A DNA stretch of 64,000 nt, taken from contig JAIVFI010000013.1 of NCBI GenBank assembly GCA_025558095.1, forward strand, positions 1 to 64,000, written 5' to 3'. The notes beneath the pieces are model-generated. The model was given only the letters and a program-made list of their open reading frames with translations, ran no database searches and was not told the DNA's origin. The stretch is from Hyaloraphidium curvatum. Its lineage: Eukaryota > Monoblepharomycota > Hyaloraphidiomycetes > Hyaloraphidiales > Hyaloraphidiaceae. Below, one piece after another: positions 43,755 to 54,201 of this stretch. Each line of letters begins with the position of its first letter. Positions within the stretch are counted from its first letter, which is position 1. A program made the translations under genes and the position numbers.

Positions 43755-45193
43755 CTACAACTCCATCGCCTCCCCCTCCCGCGCGCCCTTGCCCTGCAGC
43801 GACGCCGAAAACATCCCGCTGTCGGCCCTCCCCGTCCCGTGGGCGATCACCAGCTCACCGGCCTCGTTCATCGTCACCTGGATCCCCGAGTTGTCCAGAC
43901 TGGTCAGGGAAATGTCCGCGGCGTCCAGGTTCCCGGCCAGCGGGACCGCCAGCATCCCCGCCCCCGCCTGCTGGCACAGGCCGCGCACCCACGGGTGCGC
44001 CATGGCCTCCTTGGCCGACAGCCGCTGGTCCGGATCGGAACGGAGCAGGCACGCGATGAAATCCCGCGCGGCCTCCGAGACGGGCGGGTGCGCGGGGAAC
44101 TCGAGGTGGCCCGCGGCGATGCGCTCGTAAAGCTCGCCGAGGGATTGGGCGCCCTGGAAGGGGGTGCGCCCGTAGAGGAGCTCGAACACGCAGCAGCCGA
44201 GGGAGTAGGTGTCGACCTTGGCGCTGTAGGGCTCGCCGCGGACGATCTCGGGGGGGAGGAAAAAGGGGGTGCCTGGCAGGGGACGGGGTGAGATCATCCC
44301 CTGCGGCCGGCCCCGAGGGACGGCGGAAAGAAAGCCGCCCCCGGCGCCACCCACCGGCCAGGGTATACATCTCCTGTACCCTCGAATCGGAGCTGGACCG
44401 CGCTATCGGGATGTGTTCCGCGTTGTCGAGTTTCGGCGGCGGCGTAAAGAGCGCGGCAGGGGTCGGCACCGCGGCCACGTAGGCGCTGCCAAAGTCCGCC
44501 AGGCACAGGCTCTCCGCGGGCTTTGCCGCGTCGCGGAGGAGCATGTTTGCCGGCTTCACGTCCCGGTGGACCACGCCGTGTTCGTGGAGCGTGGCGATGG
44601 TCTCGAGGAGCGCCGCGACGACGGGGCGGACTTCTCCCTCGGGGAGGCGGCCGCCGCGGTTGTCCTTCAGGTGCTGGAGCGTCTGCGCGTCACGAGGCGG
44701 TGGGGGAAAATTGGTCCGGCGCGAAGGGGCGCGGCCAGGGAGGGAGGTCGTCAGGGGACTCTGCCGCTACGAACGGACGTTGCCGCCGGCCACCCACCAA
44801 TCCCTGCGCGTACTCGAAGATGAAATAGTACGACGACTCTGTCTGGAAGTGCTCGACCAGCCGCACGATCCGCGGGAACCACGCCAGGTGCTGGAAGATC
44901 CACAGCTTGCGCCGGATCAGCAGGTCGAAGTCCGACGCCTCGTCCGGCGCGCCGGCCGAGCGCGGGTGCAGCTTCATGCGCGGCTTCTTGTACGCCTTGC
45001 ACGCGAACAGCTCGCCGGTCTGCGCGAGCTCGGCCAGCCGCACGGTGGCCTGCGTGCCGTGGCCCAGCGGGCGCAGCATGCGGTACGCGGCGCGCCGCTG
45101 CCGGCCGTGCTGCAGCGCAGGGTCGGCGCCGCGCGAGCCGCGCGGCGGATACGTCGCGTCCATCGACGGCGTCGGCGACGGGTGGTCGCCCAT
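43755..45193 (-). CDS. Protein kinase F of the local family
   Basis: Three exons. Exon 1 MGDHPSPTPSMDATYPPRG has LGHGTQATVRL and ACKAYKKP. A GTGGGT intron joins YYFIFEYAQGL to TLQHLKDNRGGRLPEGEV. Exon 2 has HRDVKPANMLL and DFGSAY. A second intron joins VQEMYTLAG to GTPFFLPPEIV. The region between DFG and PPE is about 55 residues. The C-terminal beta-like extension is GIQVTMNEAGELVIAH, then GRADSGMFSASLQ, another DSGxxS. A 33-base C run lies about 640 bp upstream of its start. The helix-C glutamate is not obvious by eye; the other catalytic residues are present. Confidence 0.83.
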
Positions 45194-45833
45194 CGCGGAC
45201 GGCCGGCCGAAAAAGAGAGATGGCGGTGCGCGGCTGCGGGCCCGGCCGGCGGTCCACCCGACCGCCGCATTGGACCCTTCGCGGCCGGAATGCCCGATCG
45301 CCCGAACCACCGCTTGCTAGTGGCAGCGGAAAGATTAGAGAAGTATCGGGGCACTGGCGTTTGGGAGGTTCCAACCCGATGTCGGACGCCTCGGAGCGCT
45401 TCCCCTCAGGTCGGAACAATGACAGTACAGCGTCATCCCATCCAGATGGCCCCACAGAGAGATTGTCAAAGAACCTCAATTGATTTATGAGTTGGATCGA
45501 TGGGCACCCGAGCGGGATTCATTACCCGGGACTGGTAATGCCTGCTCGATCTGTTGGTGAGCCTCCACCGCGGCAGGCTCCAATCGGCATCATCGTGCCA
45601 TCCTTTCCACGCGCTTACCAGGAGTGTTACGTTCTGCCTGAGGGTAACTGTGCTCTTGTGGGCACGGGGGCACGTTTCGCGAGCGCAGAAGACCACTGAA
45701 GAATCGTCCACGGTGGGCGATCGATTCGATTCCACCGTACGGCGGACGACCTCTCGAGCGGCTCCAAAGTTCCTGTCGAGTCAAGAGCAGCAAAAGAAAG
45801 TGCAGCGTGGGGCCCTCCTCTTCCCCCTTCTCG

Positions 45834-45867
<34 letters not shown>

Positions 45868-46180
45868 CCCCCCCCCCTCCTCCTCTTCCCCTCCTTCCCC
45901 CCCCCCTCCTCCCCTTTCCCTTTCCCCCCCCCACCTTCCTCCATTCGTACTGTGTCTACGGCGGCTGCACGTCGTCCGACCAGCAGTGCGGCCGTTCGGC
46001 GAATTCGCACACGCCCATCGCCGTCTTCCGCGGGAAGCGGACAAGAACACGGACTGTCCTGCTGGACAATCGGGGCTGTGGTGCGGCTACACGTACTAGA
46101 TCCGATCAATGATACTGCTGCTGCAACCATTCCTCATTTCTCGTCTTTCGATGCACGCTCCAAGCAATCCCCCGGGTCCT
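45194..46180. other. Intergenic region containing a long pyrimidine tract
   Basis: About 1 kb between the start of kinase F and the 3' end of the F-box gene. The only notable feature is the C/T tract at about 45819-45940. Open frames running through the tract give low-complexity Pro or Gly translations and are not genes. Confidence 0.5.
45834..45866. repeat. 33-base C homopolymer inside a 120-bp polypyrimidine tract
   Basis: An uninterrupted run of 33 C, then a G, then further C runs and CCT/CTT repeats up to about 45940. The complementary strand is poly-G and purine-rich, able to form G-quadruplex or triplex structures. Run length could be a sequencing approximation. Confidence 0.8.
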
Positions 46181-47334
46181 CTACCAAACCGGCACTCGCC
46201 CGCGGTGCTCCCTCCACCTGACCACCGGCAAGCTCTTCCACATGTCCCGCTCGGCCGCCTCCCCCTCCGTGACCCCGCGGTCCATGTCGATCGTCAGCCT
46301 CTCCAGCCCCATCGCCGCCACCACCTTTTGCATCTCGCCGAACCGGCCCTCCGGGAGGTCCAGCACGGGGTTGGACAGCGAGAGCGTCTTCAGCCCGCGG
46401 ACCGCCCGCAACCCCGCCAGGTCGCACGTGCAGAACCATCCCCACAGGTAGAGGAACCTCAGGCCCCTGATCCTCGCGAGTTGCTCCCAGGCTTCGCCCG
46501 CGATCGTTCCGACGAGGTGGAGGATGCGGAGCTCCAGCCCGGGCAGCGCGGCGAGGGCGGGCAGGTGCGCGGCGTCGACGAGCATGCTGGTGAGCTTGGA
46601 TACCACGCCGGGAAAGCGCGACAGGTCGACGGAGAGGTCGAAGAGGGTGGTCGTTTGAAGCTCCTTGACGCCGGGGGCGCGGGAGTCGAGCATTGCCAGG
46701 ATCCTGGACGGGTCGACGTCGTAATCGAAATCCACTTTGGAAAACAGAGAGGTGAGCAATGCAATCTGATGGTGGTAGCCAGAAACTCACGTCGCAGATA
46801 CTCTATCTCCAAAGAGAGCTCCACCGAGCTGTCGAAGAACTCGGCGGCGTCGCCCTTGATGCTGATGGTGAGAGCCGAGAGCTTCGTCGCCCGGTCAATG
46901 TGCCTCCAGATCTTCTCGGCCATCTCCTTGTTGTCGAGAATCACCGTGGCCTCCTCCGCGTGGGGTAGCGCTTGGGCAAGGACGCGGCCGAGCCCGCCAG
47001 ACGACGCGGGAGATCCGCCCAGGCCGCCGACGAACAGCTCCCTGACGAACCTGAACTTGCCGGTACCGAGCGCATCTTGCGAGAACGCCTCGATCTTTTC
47101 CGCGGTGTCGAACCCCGAGAATTCCGACAGGCAAACCTCCCTTAGGAGGACCGGCAGCCCGAGCTCCAGACACACCCGGCCGCACCGCAGGAACTTCGCC
47201 ACCGTCCCGAACGCGCGCGCGGCGAGGAGCTCCTTCATGATGGGGATGAAGAGCTCGGGCGGTACCGCGGGCGCGGGGGCGGTGGGCGCGGCGGGGCGGA
47301 CGGTGCCGGCGGCGCGCGGTTCCTCGGAAGGCAT
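46181..47334 (-). CDS. F-box-like protein
   Basis: Two exons joined by a GTGAGT...CAAAG intron (about 65 nt, near 46793-46728), which turns IEYLR into LDFDYDVDPSRI. The start MPSEEPRAAGTVRPAAPT leads to VPPELFIPIMKELLAAR and FGTVAKFLRCGRVCLELGLP, an F-box-like helix set of the kind seen in fungal F-box genes. The rest contains weak leucine-rich repeats (RAPGVKELQTTTLFDL, LPGLELRILHLVGTI, IRGLRFLYLWGWFCTCDLAG, VRGLKTLSLSNPVLDL). The end is MWKSLPVVRWREHRG, close to the ending of the F-box/LRR gene at 27894 (VWRSLPGVVWMEV), so the two belong to one subfamily. Confidence 0.75.
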
Positions 47335-47919
47335 CGCGTCGGAACAGGAATGGGAGCCTGCGGGCGGCGAGGAGCGGGGCTTAATGGCCGTGTTTCGCGG
47401 CAGGAGAACGTCGACTCACAACAGAGGGGCGCCGGCCGGCGGGTGGGTGTCGGAGTGGGTCCAAAGGAGGGACAACGGGTTTGCGGCGGAGCAGACTCGG
47501 CCGGCCAGCACCCACCGCCCCCTCCCCCAGCTAGGTTAACTCCCCTCCTTGGAAACTCAATCCGACTCACGAAATCGACAGATGGATGAACCGAGGTGGA
47601 GTTGGTGGCGGTCGTGCAAGCACTGTTGACCCCCTCACCTCGCTTCGTGAATCATCGCGGGTCGCAGAACTCACTCGCGGATAGAACGGAACCGAGTCTC
47701 TCGTGGTCTCCAACAAGAAAAGTCAAAATCGAGCGCTTCTGAAAGATTCCGCTTCGAGAAGCCGACCAGGTAAGGGAGAGAGTGAGAGAATGAGCGGGCG
47801 GCTGGCGGGCGGCTGCTCTACTTTGCGCGGAAACATCGGTCCTTCCACGGAACCCCCCGGCCTTGTCCCCCCCCTCGGCGACCACCGCCTCCGCTTCGAG
47901 GCTATTCTTCTGCGGAGCG
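47335..47919. other. Intergenic region
   Basis: Divergent promoter space between the F-box gene and the MFS gene; no feature recognised. Confidence 0.4.
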
Positions 47920-49578
47920 ATGGCTTCGCTACCCGATCCCGAGGCCGGGGACGCTGCTGTCGAGGCCGCGGCCGCGCCCGACCTCCTTGCCGCTCGTGCC
48001 GACGATGCCCTTGCGGACCGCACTTCCTCCCTTTCCGACGAGACGGCGGGCGAGCATGGCCGCGCGATCGACATGGGCACATCGAAACTGGAGGCCGAAA
48101 TGGCCACCTCAAAACCGCCGAACGACGGGCGGCCCGACGTCGATCCCGAGAAGGGGCCGGGGGACGCAAAGGGCGACATCGTCGAGGACGCGCCGGCGAC
48201 ACCCACGCCCGCCATGCTGGGGGACTACGAGGGCGCCTACCGATATGCGGTCATCGGCAACGGGTTCCTCATCCTGTTCATTTCCGCGGGCATCCAGTTC
48301 TCCAACGGCACGTACGTCCGCAATTACGTCTACTTGAACTACTTCGGCCCCGGAACCTCCTTCTTCGTTATCTCCTTCCTCGGCTCCCTCGCGACGGGCG
48401 CCTACTCCCTCGTCGGCATGGTCGCCGGACCCCTGGCCGATTTCTTCGGCCCGAGGATCTTCGTCATGTTTGCGGGGGTGCTCAACTGCCTCGCCATGAC
48501 CGCCGCGAGCTTCGCGAACCAGCCGTGGCAGATGCTACTATCGCAGGGGCTGCTCTCGGGCATCGCGGCTTGTCTCACTTTCCTCGGTATCGTCGCGTCG
48601 GTCAACCAGTACTTCTTCAAGAAGCGCGGGATGGCCATGGGCATGACCGTCGGTGAGATACACGCCCTCGAATGCTTCTGCATCTAAAGAGCTGACACTG
48701 CCTCCCGTGCAGCCGGCGGAGGCGTCGGCGGGTTCTGCATCGCATTGCTTTCACAGTACCTCATCGACCACTACGGAATCCCGTGGTCTCTGCGCATCAT
48801 GGGACTCATGGCATTGGTCTCGGGGCTGATCGGCGGGTTCCTGATCCGGGAGCGCGTTCCCTCCGGGCTCAAGCTGGGCAAGAAAGCCCGGGGCGCCATC
48901 TTTGACTTCTCAGCGTTCAAGAACAAGCATTTTGTCGCTTTCTTCATTGCTGGCGCGATCTTCATGTTCGGTTACATGCTCCCATACATCTACCTCCCAA
49001 GCTACACGACCTCGTTCGGCTACTCGGCCTCGCTCTCTTCCCTTTCGCTCGGTCTCATCAACCTCTCCTCCTCCGTCGGGCGCGTCGTCGTCGGCATCGT
49101 TGGCGACAAGATTGGCTACCTCAACACCTACCTGATTACTCAGAGCATTGCGGCGCTCTCCGTTCTTTTGGTTTGGACGTTCGCGAAAGTCTATGCAACC
49201 ATCGTCGTCTTCGCGTGTCTGTATGGCATTTTCGCCGGCAGCGTCATTTCACTGATGGCCCCGATGATGTTCGCCTTGTTCGGCGGCGGGCCGGCCGCGG
49301 TGGCCATGCTCGGCATGGGGATGTCGAGCGGCGTCGTCTCCTCTTTCGCAGGCCCGCCAATCGCGGGCCTAATCACGGATGCCAACACAACCGTAGTCAA
49401 CGGGGTCAAGTCGATCAACTGGGTCCCGACCATCCTTTTGTGAGTTTGCCTGCGGCAAAACCTCTCGCTGTTGCTGACGAGATCGATCACCAGTGGTGGC
49501 TGCATGCTTCTGGCTGGTCTCATTCCGATGTTCTGGGTAAGGTGGGACCGAGTGGGCCTCAAGGTCGTCCGCATATGA
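47920..49578 (+). CDS. MFS transporter, monocarboxylate-porter-like
   Basis: Three exons; a long acidic N-terminus (MASLPDPEAGDAAVEAA...) precedes about twelve membrane segments. Exon 1 ends RGMAMGMTV at a GTGAGA intron and exon 2 continues AGGGVGGFCIALLSQYL. A GTGAGT intron in the last codons of exon 2 adds GGCMLLAGLIPMFWVRWDR before the TGA at 49576. Family features are YVYLNYFGPGTSFFVISFLG, VASVNQYFFKKRGMAMG (the MCT-type motif between helices 4 and 5), and SLGLINLSSSVGRVVVG. Fungal relatives carry carboxylates, riboflavin or nothing known. A dehydrogenase pair lies downstream on the same strand. An in-frame ATG at 47863 is an alternative start. Confidence 0.85.
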
Positions 49579-49729
49579 GCGGCCACATAAATTGGAGTGT
49601 CATCTTTACGAGTAGATGTGTCTGCTCGAAGCAGAGTTGATGGTTCAGTTGCTGCGAGAGAGAGTCGAGAGCCGGGCGGCACTTGCCACCGGGAGAATCT
49701 CGGGCCTCGAACGTCCCCCGCAACCCGCG

Positions 49730-50926
49730 ATGTCCTCCGTTCCTGCCGTTCGCGCGGCATTTTCCTCCTCGGCGAGCAACTACCAGCTCGTTCTTGAAGC
49801 GGTGCGCACGCTGGCATGGCGGGCCGCGCCGGACGTGCGGGCTCCCGGGCCGGACGAGGTCCTCCTCCGGATGGCCCGCGTCGGCATCTGCGGAAGGTAC
49901 GAAGCATCTCATGGACGCGATTCCTGGAAAGAAAGAGAACTGAAACGCGTTGCAGTGACACGCACATGTACCAAGGCTTCATTCCGGCGGAGTTTCCCCT
50001 CCCGATGGGCCACGAGGGTGAGCCTGCGCGCCGCTGGCCGGTTCCACGCGTTGGACCCAACGAGCTCCGTCGCAGGCGCCGGCTATGTCCACGCTGTGGG
50101 CAGCAACGTCACCAACCTGCGCCCCGGCGACCTGGTGGCCATCGAACCGGAAGTTTATCGGGTCCCCTCGGTTACCCCCGACCCCCGCGACCCCCGCGGC
50201 ATGATCGCGCGGTACTTCCTCCATCCCGCGCGCCTGTGCCACCGGATGACGGTGTCCGCCGAGGAAGCGGCCTTCATCGAGCCGCTCGCCGTAGGCGTGC
50301 ACTGCGCCGTCCGGGGCGGCGTCGGGCCCGGCACCAAGGTGGTCGTCCTCGGCGCTGGCCCCGTGGGCCTGGCCGCCGCCATCGGCGCCAAGGCCCTAGG
50401 TGCCGAATGGGTCGCCATGGCGGACGTGAGCGAGGGGAGGCTCGAGGTCGCCAAGCGGACCATCCCGATCGACAGGACCATCCACACGGGAGGGCTTTCG
50501 ACGCGTGGGGCGGCGATCCGCATCGTGGAGACGTGTGGGTTCCAGCCCAAAATTATCCTGGACGCTGCCGGCTTCCCGACTTCGATCGACACGGCGATGA
50601 GGGCGGTCGCCCAGTTCGGGACGATCTCGCTCGTGGGGGTGCCTCCCAAGTTGCCGCAGTTTGCGATGGTCCAGATCGTTACCAAGGAGATTTCGTACTT
50701 AGGTAGCTTCGCATACGGCCCAAACGGAGAGGACTTTGCTCGGGCAGCGGAGCTCGTCAACTCGGGCAAGGCCAACGTCAAGCCGCTCATCACGGACCTT
50801 GTCACCCTGGACGACGTGGATGGAGCCTTCAAGAAGAGCGAGGCGGGCGGGAACACCGTGAAAGTGATGTTCCGGCTCCCCGAGGAGGCCGAGATCGAGT
50901 CCCGGGCGGTGACGGCCGCGTTGTAG
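49730..50926 (+). CDS. Polyol (sorbitol/xylitol-type) dehydrogenase, zinc lobe shortened
   Basis: Three exons: a GTACGA intron joins GICG to SDTHMYQGFIPAEF, and a GTGAGC intron joins MGHEG to AGYVHAVGSNVTNL. Catalytic zinc ligands are visible as GICGSD (Cys) and GHE (His, Glu). The Rossmann motif is VVLGAGPVGLAAAIGAKALG, and the downstream ADVSEGRLEVAKR has an acidic residue typical of NAD preference. The segment that normally holds four structural-zinc cysteines is reduced to IEPEVYRVPSVTPDPRDPRG, with no cysteines and about 20 residues fewer. Human sorbitol dehydrogenase also lacks the structural zinc, so activity is plausible. It probably oxidises a polyol such as sorbitol or xylitol to a ketose. 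Confidence 0.83.
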   Translation: MSSVPAVRAAFSSSASNYQLVLEAVRTLAWRAAPDVRAPGPDEVLLRMARVGICGRYEASHGRDSWKERELKRVAVTRTCTKASFRRSFPSRWATRVSLRAAGRFHALDPTSSVAGAGYVHAVGSNVTNLRPGDLVAIEPEVYRVPSVTPDPRDPRGMIARYFLHPARLCHRMTVSAEEAAFIEPLAVGVHCAVRGGVGPGTKVVVLGAGPVGLAAAIGAKALGAEWVAMADVSEGRLEVAKRTIPIDRTIHTGGLSTRGAAIRIVETCGFQPKIILDAAGFPTSIDTAMRAVAQFGTISLVGVPPKLPQFAMVQIVTKEISYLGSFAYGPNGEDFARAAELVNSGKANVKPLITDLVTLDDVDGAFKKSEAGGNTVKVMFRLPEEAEIESRAVTAAL

Positions 50927-51094
50927 TTTGCCAGCGTGTTCAGATCCACTCGAGCCATTGGATGCTGACTGACTTCGTGATGCCAATGCCTTGCTTCGTG
51001 TCTCCCGGGCGCGGAGTTTGTCGACACATCCGAACATTCCACCGAACCGACTCACTCGCACCTTTCCTCCCACGCATTCCCACCTTCCGCCGCA

Positions 51095-52711
51095 ATGGCC
51101 ACCCGCGTCTCGCAGAAAGTCGTCGAGCGTGGGAATTCCCGAAGCCTGCGGTGGTCCGCTGCGCCGTCTGATAACCCCTCGGCCCCGCCGTTTCGCGCCG
51201 GTTCCCCAACCTCCGACGCCCTCCTCCCCGCTCCGCGTCGGCCGTACCGACTCCGTTCCCCGTCGTCGCAGATGGCAAGCCGCTCCAGCGCGTCGAGGAG
51301 CCCATGCCCAAGCCCAAGGCCGGGGAGGTGCTGATCAAGGTCACTTCGGCGGGCCTGTGCCACTCGGACAGTGCGTCTCTTGTTTCGGAGCACCACGCAC
51401 GCGATTTGACCTCTTCCCGATGCAGTTCACGTCCACGACGGGTACATGGACATGGGCGGTGGCGTCAAGTTCCCCTGGGCCGCTATGGGCGTCAACACCC
51501 CCATCGGTGAGCTTTTTCGAGTCGTCTTTGCCCCGAGGCCAACAAAAGGCTTGAAAAACAGCTATGGGGCACGAGATTGTGGGCGAGGTCGTGGAGCTCG
51601 GAGAGGGCGCCACTGGCGTCGAGGTCGGAAAACGCTACGTTGTGTGGCCCTGGGCAGGTTGTATGAAGGACACCTGCGCGGCGTGCCAGGCGGGGAGCAA
51701 CGTGTGCCCCGACGGCCTTTCCTGGCTCGGCCTCCACCTCGACGGCGGGTTCTCGACCCACATTATCGTCCCGAAAGCGAGGTGGGTCGACAGTCGCCTT
51801 CACAGCTCTTCCCTGACGACCATCTCCCTCCCCAAAGGTACCTGATCCCGTTCTCGACCGTTTCCGAGGAGTTTGCCTCGACGCTCGCCTGCTCCGGCCT
51901 CACGGCCTACGGCGCGATCCAGAAGGCCCTGGCCACCCTGCCCGGCGGCAAGTTTAGCGACCAGCAGAAGTTGCTCATCTTCGGCGCCGGCGGGCTGTGG
52001 GTCTTGCGGCAGCCTCTCGTTCTGTTTCGCCGAAACTGAATATTGCCGCCCTCTTTACCACCTTCCCAACCCTCACAGCGGACTCCAGGCGGTCAAGATC
52101 GTCCGCACCCTCTTCCCCGACTACAAGCCCTCCGTCGCGGACATTGACCCCGCCAAGCGCGAGGCCGCCCTTGCCGCAGGCGCGGGCGAGGTCATCGACC
52201 CCACCGACGCCGCGGCGATGGGCAAGCTTGCGGCGACGGCCATGGCGACCGGCTACGCGCGCGCGATCGATTTCGTCGGCGCGGGGCCGTCGGTCTCCAA
52301 CGCCTTCACGCTGCTGCAGCGGGGTGGGGTGCTGATCGTCGTCGGGCTGTTCGGGGGCGTGGCGCAGATTCCCACGCTCGGGTTCACGGTGGCGGGGAGG
52401 AAGATCGAGGGGCACGGGACGGGGACTCTGACTCGTGGGTTCCATCGTAGTGCTCACGGGACCCTGTTGATGGATGTTTGCGCACGCAGAGCTCCAGGAG
52501 CTGACGAAGCTGGCAAGCGAAGGCAAGATCGAACCCATCCCGGTGCAGAAGCGACCCCTGGACGACGCCAACGCGGCTCTCGAGGATCTTCGGGTGGGTT
52601 CCGGAGCGGGACGCTTCACTGCCAGTGCAAGCTAACGAATGGCCATTCAATCTTTCACATCAGGCCGGCAAGATCATCGGTCGTGCGGTCCTCAAGCCCA
52701 ACGGGAATTAG
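51095..52711 (+). CDS. Zinc-containing alcohol dehydrogenase
   Basis: Six to eight small exons. MATRVSQKVVEH joins GKPLQRVEEPMPKPKAGEVL across a GTGGGA intron; GLCHSD joins IHVHDGYMDMGGGVKFPW; then comes MGHEIVGEVVELGEG. The catalytic zinc Cys (GLCHSD) and GHE are present. The four structural cysteines lie in CMKDTCAACQAGSNVC. Later exons give FGAGGLGLQAVKIVRTLFPD, VADIDPAKREAALAAGAGEV, IDFVGAGPSVSNAFTLLQRG and the closing ELTKLASEGKIEPIPV and AGKIIGRAVLKPNGN. It is a medium-chain dehydrogenase with all zinc ligands, probably cytosolic. The stop is 5 bp from the convergent flavodoxin stop. Substrate not inferable. Confidence 0.87.
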
Positions 52712-52716
52712 CTTCG

Positions 52717-53325
52717 TCAAGCGGAAGACTTGGACTGTTTGTCGGACGGATGTGCACCTTGAAGCTCCGCCAGCCGCTCCGCGATGCCGTCCGTCCACTG
52801 CCCGATGTCCGTCCAGTCACGATGGTCCCCGTACGTGCCCATGGTGAGCGTGAGCCAAGCGGCCATGACGTACCCGGGCCCGCCGGGGATGTCGGTGCGG
52901 TCCAGCCTGCCGGCAAAGAACCTGTGGTCGACCACGTCGAGCGCCTCCTTCAGCTTGGCCACGTCCGCCGGCACCGCATCGCCGCGCAGCCACCGTAGCA
53001 GCGCAGCGGGCACGTCGGCCATCACGCTCGAGGTCGCGCCCAGCGACGACACGGAGAAGAGCCATACGGGGATGCCTGTACGCAGCGATTCAGCGGCGCC
53101 GGCGACGAAGGGCGCCGCCTCAGGCAGCCACTCCTGGTTGTGGATCGACGAGCCGACGACCGCGGCGTCGTACCCGGCGAGCTTGGCGGGGTCGGCGTTC
53201 CGCATGCGGACGACGTCGACCGCCACCCCGGCGAGGCCCGGCTCCCCGCGCAGCCGCTCGGCGATGGCCTCGGCAATCTCCTTCGTAGAGCCGTGGTCCG
53301 TTTCGTAGGCAACGAGGACTTTCAT
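52717..53325 (-). CDS. Flavodoxin-domain protein, HemG-like
   Basis: Intronless, 202 residues. The start MKVLVAYETDHGSTKEIAEA contains the FMN phosphate-binding loop of flavodoxins, T-D-H-G-S-T. Further motifs are YDAAVVGSSIHNQEWLPEA and VPVWLFSVSSLGAT-like turns, then FAGRLDRTDIPGGPGYVMAA. Together these resemble the flavodoxin domain of bacterial HemG protoporphyrinogen oxidase and archaeal/bacterial homologues. A Trp/Asp-rich C-terminus (GDHRDWTDIGQWTDGIAERL) is typical of that group. Most eukaryotes oxidise protoporphyrinogen with a different enzyme, so the role here is uncertain; a general FMN redox role is possible. Lack of introns in an intron-rich neighbourhood hints at acquisition from bacteria. 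An upstream ATG at 53373 is in frame. Confidence 0.82.
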   Translation of the reverse strand: MKVLVAYETDHGSTKEIAEAIAERLRGEPGLAGVAVDVVRMRNADPAKLAGYDAAVVGSSIHNQEWLPEAAPFVAGAAESLRTGIPVWLFSVSSLGATSSVMADVPAALLRWLRGDAVPADVAKLKEALDVVDHRFFAGRLDRTDIPGGPGYVMAAWLTLTMGTYGDHRDWTDIGQWTDGIAERLAELQGAHPSDKQSKSSA

Positions 53326-53632
53326 GGTGTGAGATTCGGAATTGTCGCGGAGTGACTCGCCGCCGCCAGGCAATCAGTCACTCGAAGTCTCATGAGCAGA
53401 ATCCATCGTGCTCCCGATCGGGGCGGCAACGCCATCTAACTTGATCAACATATGCACATTCAACGCACGCCGGTCCCGCTGCTGTACACTGGGCAAGAAA
53501 TGTGAGTTGGATCGATCCCGCGCATCCCAACTCGTGCTCAAGAGGAAAGCCCAAAGATGCTACTTGACTACCGAAACAGTTCGCTGTGCCCGCGGGATGT
53601 CGGTGATCTCGCAACGTCGGTGAATCTTGCCG
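53326..53632. other. Intergenic region
   Basis: Short non-coding gap between two minus-strand genes; nothing recognised. Confidence 0.4.
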
Positions 53633-54201
53633 TCAATACAGGGAAGTCACGGTAAACGTGCCGCTCGTCCCGACGTACGCGAATCCGCCCGGCAACGATC
53701 CCGCTCCGGTGATGTAGTAGCGGCCTCGAGAATTTGAGCACGATTTATTGTCCTGTTTCCCGCTTCGATTTGCAGATGCCACTGACCAGATGGGGTGCTG
53801 CACGGGATGCCGGTCGAGAATCCGCCAAAGTTGTAGGGAACGCCGTCTTGTATGTGGATCGGGGCCCACTGCAGGAGCGAGCAATAAATTGATGCCCGGC
53901 AGCTCGAGTTTCGACCTCAAGTAACCGTGGTGTTCTCGTGCCAGAGGTCGAAGTGGAGGTAGAAAATGCTCCCTTGGGCCAGCGCCCGTAGCGTCTCCCA
54001 GGTGAAGTTGATGCAGCTGGGCCAGTATGAGCATTGCGCGAAGTGCGGCGCGGAGCAAGAGGCGCACCTGCAAGTCTTGTAGACCTGACCCTCGGCAGGT
54101 GAGGTTATATTGATCGTTCCGGGGCTTTGGGCGTTCGTGGCCGTAGGCACCAGCAGAACGGCGAATGCGGCGACGATTGCGGCGATGTAGGGGACGCGCA
54201 T
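53633..54201 (-). CDS. Kre9/KNH-like small secreted protein
   Basis: Three exons from MRVPYIAAIVAAFAVLLVPT, a signal peptide probably cut after TNA. The mature part begins QSPGTINITSPAEGQVYK, the strand-and-turn start of the Ser-Thr-rich Kre9/KNH-type domain. It continues through CINFTWETLRALAQ and a GTTACT intron to WAPIHIQDGVPYNFGGFSTG. A GTCAGT intron then leads to GRYYITGAGSLPGGFAYVG and TSGTFTV, the usual closing strands. Seven cysteines and an NTT/NFT glycosylation pattern support secretion. Relatives act in cell-wall beta-glucan assembly or are GPI-anchored surface proteins; no GPI signal is seen here. Two GAGTCGA heptamers lie 40-60 bp upstream, as near the Cys-rich secreted genes. 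Confidence 0.72.

Noticed and set aside
45554-46130. Open frames running through the C/T tract (poly-Pro or poly-Gly proteins)
   Set aside because: They are translations of simple sequence with no conserved ends.
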